A stretch of DNA of 64,000 nt from Flavobacterium branchiicola. GTDB taxonomy: Bacteria; Bacteroidota; Bacteroidia; Flavobacteriales; Flavobacteriaceae. Of this stretch, positions 43,728 through 51,844 are shown piece by piece (the stretch's first letter is position 1; the number at the start of each line of letters is the position of its first letter). Location of the stretch: contig NZ_JAGYWA010000002.1 in NCBI RefSeq assembly GCF_018383905.1, positions 317,262 through 381,261 on the forward strand. Reading direction: 5' to 3'. The position numbers and the translations under genes were made by a program. The notes under the pieces are model-generated. The model made no database searches, was not told where the DNA came from, and saw nothing but the letters and a program-made list of their open reading frames with translations.

Positions 43728-45965
43728 ATGAGCAAAAGAAATTTTTTATTAGGTAAAGGTGAACGGCTAACCGAGCCAGTAATTGTCCCGTCAGGCGGAG
43801 CGGCAAAAGAGAGTCCTTACACTTTTTATGAGGCAAAAGAGCGCTTACAACCTATGCTTGATAATTTAGCTGATAAAGTAAGATCTTTGCCTGATGAAAT
43901 CTGTCCGGGAGGATTGACAGTAGCAACAATAACTTTAAATCCTGAATACATAGCTAAGTCATACCATCCTTCGGAATTATTACGTTCGGTAGGTCTCACG
44001 TCAATTGGTAGCAGGAAAAGGAATATAATTCCGGAAAAGAAAAGTAAGAATAGAGAACCTTTATCAGCTAGTACTACAGAGTTATTCGTTGTAGGTCAAA
44101 AAGCAACTTTTATACGATGGGCAAGCCAATTTAATACTTGGGATCAAACCATGCCTGGTGCTAATCAAATTGTAGAAATTGAACAAATTAATTTCTTGGA
44201 TTCTGAAGATAAGTTAAAAAGTATTTCTTCTGGTAAGGACGAATCTGTATTTGAAATTGTTCTTCATGGCGTCGAAGATCATTTAGAAAATGCATATCTA
44301 ATAGCGTTCAAAAAATACCTATATTCGTTAGGTGTTGAAGCTTCTTTTGATAAAAGGTTCTTTGCCGGTAAATTGATTTTTGTTGAGTTAAAAGCTCCTT
44401 CTTCATTGGCAAATGAAATTGCAAAATTTAGCTTAGTTAGAGTTGTGCGCACAATGCCTTCTTTAAGGTTGCTAAAGCCAATTTTTAGATCCTCAGGTAT
44501 AAGTAGTGGAAAAGTGCTTTATCATGATTTGACTCCTTTGGATTCGACTACAAAAACTGCAATTTTTGATGGAGGTATTCCTGAAGATCATCCTATTTGT
44601 AAATGGGCTACACCTCATGATACCAATGGCTGTGGCCCCTCGGATCCTGAATTAGAAGAACATGGAGTAAGTGTAACGTCTGCCTATCTTTTTGGGCACA
44701 TTATTCCTGGTAAAGTATTACCTAGACCATATTCTTATGTTGATCATTACCGGGTACTTGATAAGCTACCTGGTCAAAATCCGTATGAACTGTATGATGT
44801 ACTGGACCGAATTATCGACGTTTTATCAACTGCAGAGTATGATTTTATAAATTTAAGTTTGGGGCCAAGTTTACCAATTGATGATGATGAAGTACATGCA
44901 TGGACTGCAGTACTTGATGAATTTCTTTCAAAGGGTTCTATACTTGCTACAGTTGCTGTTGGTAATGACGGAGAAGGAGATCCTACTATTAATGCTAATA
45001 GAGTTCAAGTTCCTTCAGACTGTGTAAATGCATTAGCTATAGGAGCATGCGATACTCCTGATCAATTTTGGGCAAGAGCTTCCTATAGTTCAATAGGACC
45101 AGGTAGAAGCCCAGGGCTTATTAAACCAGACCTAGTTGATTTCGGAGGATCTGTTGGCAGGCCTTTTCTTGTGACTGATTTGGATGGAATCAATCTATTG
45201 CAGACGGGTGGAACTAGTTTTGCAGCTCCAAGTACATTAAGACTTGCATCAGGAATTAAAGCTCATTTTGGCAGTTCTTTAAATGCATTGGCAATTAGAA
45301 CCTTGCTTATTCACAGTTCTGAAGCTTCTGAACTTCCGAAATTTGAAGTTGGATGGGGTCGAGTTGCAAGAGATTTAGAAAGCATAGTGGTATGTGAAGA
45401 CCATGTAATGAGGGTGGTATATCAGGGCAAAATTAGTGCTGCAAAATATCTACGAGCACCGATTCCTTTGCCACCTGGAGCAATTGCCGGAATGGTGAAA
45501 ATAAAAGCTACTCTTTGCTATGCAACTCCCGTTGATCCTCATTGTCCAGATAATTATACTCGGAGTGGTTTAGAGCCGTTTTTTCGACCAAATAAAAATA
45601 GGAAGCGCAAAGTTGAAAAGGGAGAAGCTGAACCGATGCATGCTTTAACAAAACCCTTTTTTGCTAAAGCTAGAAAAGGCTTTGAGACAGAAGAAGATCT
45701 GAGAACAGATGCTTTTAAATGGGAAAATTGTATGCATTACGAAGGCAGGTTTCATGGAAGTTCACTTGATGAACCTCTTTTTGATATTCATTACAATGCT
45801 CGTGCAGAAGGACATAATGATACAAGGGTACAGGAATTAGATTATGCACTGGTAGTAACAGTTGAAGCTCCGAAAGTAAAAGACTTATACGATCAGGTGG
45901 TAAGGAGATATGCTACACAACTTGAGCAACTACAGCCTGTTATAGATATTCCAGTCCGTACTTAA
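43728..45965 (+). CDS. subtilisin-like (S8) serine protease, partner of AAA+ ATPase
   Basis: The 745-residue protein contains the S8 triad: Asp281 (TAIFDGG), His312 (EEHGVSV) and Ser497 (GTSFAAP), with the oxyanion Asn413 (VGNDGEG). It has no signal peptide, so it acts in the cytoplasm. An N-terminal region of about 270 residues and a C-terminal beta-rich region of about 170 residues flank the catalytic core. It is co-transcribed with the AAA+ ATPase. A cytoplasmic protease paired with an ATPase suggests a regulated cell-suicide or immune switch. Confidence 0.8.
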   Translation: MSKRNFLLGKGERLTEPVIVPSGGAAKESPYTFYEAKERLQPMLDNLADKVRSLPDEICPGGLTVATITLNPEYIAKSYHPSELLRSVGLTSIGSRKRNIIPEKKSKNREPLSASTTELFVVGQKATFIRWASQFNTWDQTMPGANQIVEIEQINFLDSEDKLKSISSGKDESVFEIVLHGVEDHLENAYLIAFKKYLYSLGVEASFDKRFFAGKLIFVELKAPSSLANEIAKFSLVRVVRTMPSLRLLKPIFRSSGISSGKVLYHDLTPLDSTTKTAIFDGGIPEDHPICKWATPHDTNGCGPSDPELEEHGVSVTSAYLFGHIIPGKVLPRPYSYVDHYRVLDKLPGQNPYELYDVLDRIIDVLSTAEYDFINLSLGPSLPIDDDEVHAWTAVLDEFLSKGSILATVAVGNDGEGDPTINANRVQVPSDCVNALAIGACDTPDQFWARASYSSIGPGRSPGLIKPDLVDFGGSVGRPFLVTDLDGINLLQTGGTSFAAPSTLRLASGIKAHFGSSLNALAIRTLLIHSSEASELPKFEVGWGRVARDLESIVVCEDHVMRVVYQGKISAAKYLRAPIPLPPGAIAGMVKIKATLCYATPVDPHCPDNYTRSGLEPFFRPNKNRKRKVEKGEAEPMHALTKPFFAKARKGFETEEDLRTDAFKWENCMHYEGRFHGSSLDEPLFDIHYNARAEGHNDTRVQELDYALVVTVEAPKVKDLYDQVVRRYATQLEQLQPVIDIPVRT

Positions 45966-46015
45966 GAAGTTTTAAATTAAAATAATAGAGGAATAAGCCA
46001 GTTTTTATCCGCAGT

Positions 46016-46138
46016 TTAGCAGCAATTAATATTTAATTCATCTCTTATTTCCCGCTGTAAAGATTGCAGGGGTGTCTCGCCTGAATCTCCTTTCCCACGG
46101 GCAAGATACCATATCTTTGTATTATAAGATACAATCTA
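46016..46138 (-). pseudogene. decayed Nudix-hydrolase remnant
   Basis: On the minus strand an open stretch of about 40 codons reads KIWYLARGKGDSGETPLQ then SLQREIRDELNI and ends at a stop. It matches the Nudix box spacing G-x5-E-x7-R-E-x-x-x-E with the last acidic and Gly positions altered (Asp and Asn). A TAG lies just upstream in frame, so it cannot be a full gene. It is probably the remains of a mutT/Nudix gene left at the element boundary. Confidence 0.5.
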
Positions 46139-46280
46139 AGCGTCAGCTAAAATTTTCAAATCTTCCAGTAAAAGGTTCGAATTTTTGCCCAATAAGGGTC
46201 GGATTAGGATAAAAAGTTCTCATTTAATATTTTTGCTTTTTCTACTCAGTACCAGCTTTCTATAAATAGATTGGATTTAT

Positions 46281-46299
46281 TTTGTACCTTATTTGTACC
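46281..46299. repeat. TTTGTACC direct repeats, possible integrase arm sites
   Basis: TTTGTACC at 46281-46288 and again at 46292-46299 are spaced 11 bases apart. Such GTACC direct repeats occur beside tyrosine-recombinase attachment regions in Bacteroidota. This gap, 45966-46492, holds no intact gene: only the Nudix remnant, these repeats, a terminator and a palindrome. An attachment end is possible. Confidence 0.35.
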
Positions 46300-46395
46300 A
46301 TATAACTGTAATATGCTGATATTCAATAGTTTTATTTTTGAAGAAGTTAAGTAATTCTTTAGTACTAAGTAATTAGTACAAAGTATTAAGATAGA

Positions 46396-46425
46396 AAACC
46401 GAGTCAGAAATGACTCGGTTTTTTT
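46396..46425 (+). terminator. intrinsic terminator
   Basis: AAACCGAGTCA (46396-46406) pairs with TGACTCGGTTT (46411-46421) around a GAAA loop, followed by T residues. No gene ends near it, so it may have belonged to a deleted gene or to an upstream operon. Confidence 0.75.
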
Positions 46426-46449
46426 ATGGGTTATTTTTACGATTAGTTT

Positions 46450-46482
46450 AAACCCGACAGGTTTTTAAAACCTGTCGGGTTT
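46450..46482. repeat. REP-like palindrome flanking RAYT (left copy)
   Basis: A perfect palindrome with arms AAACCCGACAGGTTTT and its complement around one T. It is near-identical to the copy at 47109-47139. It lies 10 bases after the stop side of the transposase gene. Confidence 0.8.
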
Positions 46483-46492
46483 GTTATTTAGA

Positions 46493-47095
46493 TTATAAAT
46501 TCAGATATTCTTCTATGTAACTTTGGTTCTCCTTTTGATTGTGAAAGGTTTTTAAATCTTCAATGTTTTCAAATAATGAGATCACTTTTTCGCGTTTTAG
46601 TTTTGTTGGTTTTTCAGAAACACATGTTTGGTATGAACTCCATGGATATTCAATAGGATGTTCACAAAAGCCATGGTTTACAGGGTTGTTATGAATGTAT
46701 TTTATAGCAGAACGTAAATAGAAATCATTATCAATTAATTTTCGTTTAAATGGGCGTTCAAATAATGAGCCATGTCTATTGTAGCCTTTGTTGATAGCTT
46801 TGGTGTACGCATTAAATAGATTGCCAAAGGACTGATGAGGAGGAATAATTTCTTTTAGTTTGTCTTTTGATTGGTTTTGAATAATTTCTTCATTGGTTTT
46901 AATTCTTACCAGTAAATGAAAATGATTTTTTAATAAACACCACGCATATGTTTCTGCAATTGGATCAATATGCTTGTTGTATAACATCAGGAAATATTGA
47001 TGGTTTCTATTCTCTTTGAATAAGTTTTCGCCGTTAATTCCGCGGTTATAAATATGGTAAAACTTTCCAGCTTCAAGTGATTCAATGATTTGCAT
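46493..47095 (-). CDS. REP-associated tyrosine transposase (RAYT, Y1 family)
   Basis: The 200-residue protein has FYHIYNRGINGENLF at the start and the metal-binding HFH motif in LKNHFHLLVRIK, followed by FNAYTKAINKGYNRHGSLF and YIHNNPVNHGF, typical of RAYT/TnpA_REP proteins. These domesticated IS200/IS605-like single-strand transposases act on REP palindromes. The gene is bracketed by two near-identical palindromes, the expected substrates. It marks the border between accessory DNA and core genes. Confidence 0.9.
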   Translation of the reverse strand: MQIIESLEAGKFYHIYNRGINGENLFKENRNHQYFLMLYNKHIDPIAETYAWCLLKNHFHLLVRIKTNEEIIQNQSKDKLKEIIPPHQSFGNLFNAYTKAINKGYNRHGSLFERPFKRKLIDNDFYLRSAIKYIHNNPVNHGFCEHPIEYPWSSYQTCVSEKPTKLKREKVISLFENIEDLKTFHNQKENQSYIEEYLNL

Positions 47096-47108
47096 AGTAT
47101 TTATTTAG

Positions 47109-47139
47109 AACCCGACAGGTTTTTAAAACCTGTCGGGTT
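47109..47139. repeat. REP-like palindrome flanking RAYT (right copy)
   Basis: AACCCGACAGGTTTT and its complement around one T, 13 bases upstream of the transposase start. It matches the left copy in sequence. Confidence 0.8.
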
Positions 47140-47261
47140 TATTTTTATTAAAAGTAATAAAAATAGTACAAAAATTAAAACGATAGCATTTTAACAAACT
47201 GATAATTGTCATTTCCCATTTGGATTCTTTTTCGTAATATTACTACTGTAAATTTTCATGG

Positions 47262-48332
47262 ATGAGAAAGATAAAATACAAGAAAGGGCGTAAACTGCAA
47301 CATACTAGTTTAGAGTATACAGGATCTCATAAAGATCTTAAAACAGAAATGCAGCTTTTTGTATATAATGACCAAGAGATAACAGAATACGAGAAGTTTA
47401 ATCCGTCAGCTTTAAATTCTTGTTTTGATTATACCAGAAACAACTGGCTAAACATCCACGGATTAAACGATATTGATCTCATAAAAACAATCGGCGAACA
47501 TTTTAAGTTAGACGATTTTTTACTGGCAGATATTTTAAACACAACAAAAAGAACTAAACTGGAAGAACAGCAAGGTGTTTTGTTTTTTAATATAAAATCA
47601 CTTTTGCCATCAGAATCTTCGGATGATCTTAAAGTAGAACAACTTAGTTTTATTTTAAAAGACGGAATTTTAATTTCATTTCAGGAAAAACGAAGTGATT
47701 TCTTTGCTCATATACGCGAACGCCTGCGTACTCATGCAGGAATTGTAAGAACAAAAAAAGTCGATTATCTGCTCTATTTATTATTAGATGCTGTAATGGA
47801 GAATTTTTACATTACGATTGAAGATGAAGAAAATAACATTGAAGAATTAATCAACCTGACTAAAAAAGGAGCAGATCCAATTATATTAGAAAAAATTGAA
47901 AATCATCGCGATAACTTTAATTTTTTAAAGCGATCTATTGTTCCTCTAAGAGATTCATTATATTATCTAAAAACGATTAAAGATGATGATGCAAATGGGC
48001 TAATTCAAAAGGATACCTTTAATTTCTTCATCAGATTGCATCAAAAAAGCTTAGAACTTTTAGAGCAAATAGAATCAGATATGAGTTCACTGGAAAGTGC
48101 GTCTAATTTTTATTTTTCGGAACAAAGCCGAAAAATGAATGAGATTATGAAGACGCTCACCATAATTTCAGCCATATTCATCCCTCTTACTTTTATTGTG
48201 GGAGTTTACGGTATGAACTTTGAATATATGCCGGAATTAAAAGAAAGAAATGGTTACTTTATAGTAATGGGGTCTATGCTTTTTCTGGTAATAGCCTTAA
48301 TTATATATTTCAAAAGAAGACGTTGGTTTTAA
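47262..48332 (+). CDS. corA: CorA-family magnesium/cobalt transporter
   Basis: The 356-residue protein has a long soluble N-terminal domain with charged helices and two C-terminal membrane helices. The first ends in the GMN signature (FIVGVYGMNFEYMPE), which forms the channel filter, and the second (YFIVMGSMLFLVIALIIYF) ends with a basic tail. These define CorA, which moves Mg2+ across the inner membrane. It is the first clear core-type gene after the accessory region and is followed by pta at 36 bases. Confidence 0.92.
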   Translation: MRKIKYKKGRKLQHTSLEYTGSHKDLKTEMQLFVYNDQEITEYEKFNPSALNSCFDYTRNNWLNIHGLNDIDLIKTIGEHFKLDDFLLADILNTTKRTKLEEQQGVLFFNIKSLLPSESSDDLKVEQLSFILKDGILISFQEKRSDFFAHIRERLRTHAGIVRTKKVDYLLYLLLDAVMENFYITIEDEENNIEELINLTKKGADPIILEKIENHRDNFNFLKRSIVPLRDSLYYLKTIKDDDANGLIQKDTFNFFIRLHQKSLELLEQIESDMSSLESASNFYFSEQSRKMNEIMKTLTIISAIFIPLTFIVGVYGMNFEYMPELKERNGYFIVMGSMLFLVIALIIYFKRRRWF

Positions 48333-48368
48333 CGTTTTAAAATTTATAAAATAGTAAAAATCTAAATC

Positions 48369-50462
48369 ATGAGTAAAGCAATATATATAGCCACAAGTGA
48401 TCAGAATAGTGGTAAATCGATAATTACACTCGGTCTGATGAGTATTTTGATTGGTAAAACTGCCAAAGTTGGATATTTCAGACCTATAATCGAAGATTTT
48501 GTCGACGGAGAGCAAGACAATCATATTGAAACTGTTTTGTCTTATTTTAACCTTGATATTAAGTTTGAAGATGCATATGCCATCACCAAAAGTAAATTGA
48601 TCAAGAAAAAGAATAAAGGAAAAATAGGAGAGGTTCTGGATCTGATTATTGAGAAATATAAAAAACTCGAAGAAAACTTTGATTTTGTTCTGGTTGAAGG
48701 AACAAGCTTTACAGGAGAAGGAACTTCAATCGAACTGGATTTGAATGTTTTAATTGCCAAAAACCTCGGAATTCCAACTATAATTGTAGGCTCTGGAGTT
48801 GGTAAAACCTTAGAAGAATTGGTTGATAGTTTGTATTTGGTTTACGATTCATTTAAAGTAAAAGAAGTAGAAGTTTTATCGGTTTTTGCTAATAAAGTAC
48901 AACCGGAAAATATCGAGTTGGTAACCAAAAGTCTGCAGAAAAGTTTACCTGCAAATGTGTTGGTTAATACGATTCCGCTAATATCAAGTTTAAACAATCC
49001 TACAATGCAGGAGATTGTAAATGAACTTAATGCTAAAGTATTGTTTGGAGAGAACTATCTAAATAATGAAATTGGACATTATAGTGTTGGAGCGATGCAA
49101 TTGCACAATTATTTAGTTCACTTGCATGACAATGCACTTGTAATTACTCCGGGAGATCGCTCAGACATTATTTTAGGTGCATTACAGGCTAATGAATCGG
49201 CAAATTATCCAACAATATCAGGAATTATACTAACTGGAAATATTGTTCCGGAGGAAAGCATTTTAAAGCTTATAGAAGGACTTTCTGCTATCGTGCCTAT
49301 TATCGCTGTTGATGGGGGAACTTATCACATTACCAACCGAATTGGAGCCATTAGATCGGAGATTTATGCTAACAATACCCATAAAATTGAAACTTCGATA
49401 AATACTTTTGGTAAATATGTAGAAATTGAAGCTTTATCACAAAGAGTAATCACTTTTGTAGTGGAAGGAATGACACCAAAAATGTTTCAGTACAATATGG
49501 TGAAAAGAGCCAAGCAGCATCGCAAACATATTATATTACCGGAAGGAAATGATGACCGTATTATTATGGCTGCATCACGATTATTAGATATGGATGTAGT
49601 TGATATTTCGATTATTGGTGACAAAAAGCAAATTGAAAGTAAGGTAACAGAACTGGGACTTACTTTTGATTTTGAAAAAGTAAATATTATAAACCCAAAA
49701 GAATCACCTCTTTACGAAGATTACGCCAATACTTATTACGAGCTAAGAAAAGCTAAAAATGTAAGTATAACTATGGCAAGAGATTTAATGGAAGATGTTT
49801 CGTATTTTGGTACAATGATGGTGTATAAAGGTCATGCAGACGGAATGGTTTCCGGTGCAGCACACACTACGCAGCATACCATTTTACCGGCGCTTCAATT
49901 TATTAAAACCAAACCAAATTCGTCTGTTGTTTCTTCGGTATTTTTTATGTGCTTAGAAGACAGAGTTTCTGTTTTCGGAGACTGTGCCATCAATCCAAAT
50001 CCAACAGCGGAGCAATTGGCAGAAATTGCAATTTCATCGGCAGAATCAAGCGCTGCTTTCGGAATTGAACCAAAAATAGCTATGCTCTCCTATTCATCAG
50101 GAGCATCTGGAAAAGGGGATGAGGTTGATAAAGTAAGAACTGCTACCGAAATTGTAAAACAAAAACGTCCGGACTTAAAAATAGAAGGGCCAATTCAATA
50201 TGATGCTGCCGTTGATCGCGAAGTTGGAAAAAGCAAAATGCCGGATTCTGAAGTAGCAGGACAAGCAAGCGTACTTATTTTCCCTGATTTAAATACCGGA
50301 AACAATACCTATAAAGCGGTTCAAAGAGAAACCGGGGCTTTGGCAATAGGACCGATGTTACAAGGTCTAAACAAGCCTGTAAACGACTTAAGCCGTGGTT
50401 GTACAGTAGATGATATTATAAACACAGTTGTAATTACAGCGATCCAGGCACAAGGATTGTAA
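48369..50462 (+). CDS. pta: phosphate acetyltransferase
   Basis: The 697-residue long-form enzyme has an N-terminal P-loop-like domain (SDQNSGKS near 10-17), a DRTGG-type middle part with GDRSDIILGALQ and ISGIILTGN, and a C-terminal catalytic PTA domain (ILPEGNDDRI, MVSGAAHTT, FPDLNTGNNTYK). It interconverts acetyl-CoA and acetyl phosphate. With ackA just downstream it forms the usual pta-ackA acetate pathway. Confidence 0.95.
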   Translation: MSKAIYIATSDQNSGKSIITLGLMSILIGKTAKVGYFRPIIEDFVDGEQDNHIETVLSYFNLDIKFEDAYAITKSKLIKKKNKGKIGEVLDLIIEKYKKLEENFDFVLVEGTSFTGEGTSIELDLNVLIAKNLGIPTIIVGSGVGKTLEELVDSLYLVYDSFKVKEVEVLSVFANKVQPENIELVTKSLQKSLPANVLVNTIPLISSLNNPTMQEIVNELNAKVLFGENYLNNEIGHYSVGAMQLHNYLVHLHDNALVITPGDRSDIILGALQANESANYPTISGIILTGNIVPEESILKLIEGLSAIVPIIAVDGGTYHITNRIGAIRSEIYANNTHKIETSINTFGKYVEIEALSQRVITFVVEGMTPKMFQYNMVKRAKQHRKHIILPEGNDDRIIMAASRLLDMDVVDISIIGDKKQIESKVTELGLTFDFEKVNIINPKESPLYEDYANTYYELRKAKNVSITMARDLMEDVSYFGTMMVYKGHADGMVSGAAHTTQHTILPALQFIKTKPNSSVVSSVFFMCLEDRVSVFGDCAINPNPTAEQLAEIAISSAESSAAFGIEPKIAMLSYSSGASGKGDEVDKVRTATEIVKQKRPDLKIEGPIQYDAAVDREVGKSKMPDSEVAGQASVLIFPDLNTGNNTYKAVQRETGALAIGPMLQGLNKPVNDLSRGCTVDDIINTVVITAIQAQGL

Positions 50463-50557
50463 TTAATTATGAATTGTTAATTATGAATTATAAATTATTT
50501 TTTTGAGCTTTTAAAAAAAAACTCAGCACCTTAGAAACTTAGCACCTTAAAAAAAAA

Positions 50558-51742
50558 ATGAAAATACTAATTATAAACTCAGGAAGTTCTTCAATAAAAT
50601 ATCAATTAATGATTATGCCTTCAAATGAAGTAATTTGTAGCGGTATGATTGACAGAATTGGATTAGAAACTTCAAATATTACATTTAAAACATCATCTCA
50701 TTCACAGGAAGAAACATTACCAATTCCGACTCATAAAGTAGGTTTACAAAAAGTAGCCAATATGCTTTTAGATGCCGAGAAAGGTGTAATTAAATCAACA
50801 TCAGAAATTTCAGCTGTTGGTCATCGTGTAGTGCATGGCGGAAGTGATTTTAGTGATACAGTAAAAATTGATGATAAAGTAAAAGCCAAAATCAAACAGC
50901 TTTTTGAATTGGCACCTTTGCATAATCCCGCGAATTTAGAAGGAATTAATGTTGCAGAAGAGATTTTTAGTTCAGCAGAGCAAATTGCAGTTTTCGATAC
51001 TGCTTTTCATCAGACAATGCCTGAAGTAGCTTATAAATATGCGATTCCGAATTATCTTCTAACGGAAAATAAAGTGCGTGTATACGGTTTTCACGGTACT
51101 AGTCACAAATACGTTTCTGAAAAAGCAATTAACTTTTTAGAGAAAGGTGCTAATATTATTACTATTCATTTAGGAAATGGCTGTAGTATGGCAGCCGTTA
51201 AAAACGGAAAATGTATTGATACTACAATGGGCTTTTCACCGTCAAATGGGTTAATAATGGGAACCCGTGCAGGAGACATTGATCAGTCCGTTATCTTTTA
51301 TATGATTAAAAATCTTGGGTATACTCCCGATGAGGTTAATGCAGTTTTACTTAAACAAAGCGGAATGCTTGGTCTGACAGGTTATAGTGACTTACGAGAT
51401 ATTGAAGCGGAAGCTGAAAAAGGAAATAGAGAATGTCAATTAGCTTTATTAATGAATGCTTATCGAATTAAAAAGACAATCGGTGCTTACGCTGCAGCAT
51501 TAAACGGATTGGACGCAATTGTATTTACTGCTGGAATTGGTGAAAATTCTTCACATATGCGTAAACTTATTTGTACCGAAATGGATTATTTTGGAATTCA
51601 GATCGATTTAGAAAAAAATCAAATTCGTTCTAAAGAAATCAGAGAAATCAATGCAACAAACTCATTAGTTAAAGTTCTGGTAGTCCCAACTGATGAAGAA
51701 TATGAAATTGCCAATCAGGTTTATAATTTGCTTCAAAATTAA
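50558..51742 (+). CDS. ackA: acetate kinase
   Basis: The 394-residue protein opens MKILIINSGSSSIKYQL and has VGHRVVHGG, GFHGTSHKYV, THLGNG-like IHLGNGCSM, GLIMGTRAGD and FTAGIGENS motifs, all standard for acetate kinase. It makes ATP and acetate from acetyl phosphate. It follows pta by 95 bases and ends at an intrinsic terminator, so the two genes probably share a transcript. Confidence 0.96.
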   Translation: MKILIINSGSSSIKYQLMIMPSNEVICSGMIDRIGLETSNITFKTSSHSQEETLPIPTHKVGLQKVANMLLDAEKGVIKSTSEISAVGHRVVHGGSDFSDTVKIDDKVKAKIKQLFELAPLHNPANLEGINVAEEIFSSAEQIAVFDTAFHQTMPEVAYKYAIPNYLLTENKVRVYGFHGTSHKYVSEKAINFLEKGANIITIHLGNGCSMAAVKNGKCIDTTMGFSPSNGLIMGTRAGDIDQSVIFYMIKNLGYTPDEVNAVLLKQSGMLGLTGYSDLRDIEAEAEKGNRECQLALLMNAYRIKKTIGAYAAALNGLDAIVFTAGIGENSSHMRKLICTEMDYFGIQIDLEKNQIRSKEIREINATNSLVKVLVVPTDEEYEIANQVYNLLQN

Positions 51743-51765
51743 ATTTTAAACGATTCTATATAACT

Positions 51766-51792
51766 AAGCTTCTCTATCGGGAAGCTTTTTTT
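51766..51792 (+). terminator. terminator after ackA
   Basis: AAGCTTC (51766-51772) pairs with GAAGCTT (51781-51787), followed by T residues. Confidence 0.75.
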
Positions 51793-51844
51793 ACGCCTCC
51801 AAATTAAATATTTGTCAGTATCTTTGAATATAAAACCGAATATC

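Noticed and set aside
22599..45965. A complete conjugative element
   Set aside because: No integrase or transfer-channel genes were found within the window, so only a segment is claimed.
46174..46182. GGTTCGAAT, similar to a tRNA T-loop, which could mark a tRNA-derived attachment site
   Set aside because: No acceptor stem, anticodon arm or matching 3' end surrounds it, so it is most likely chance.
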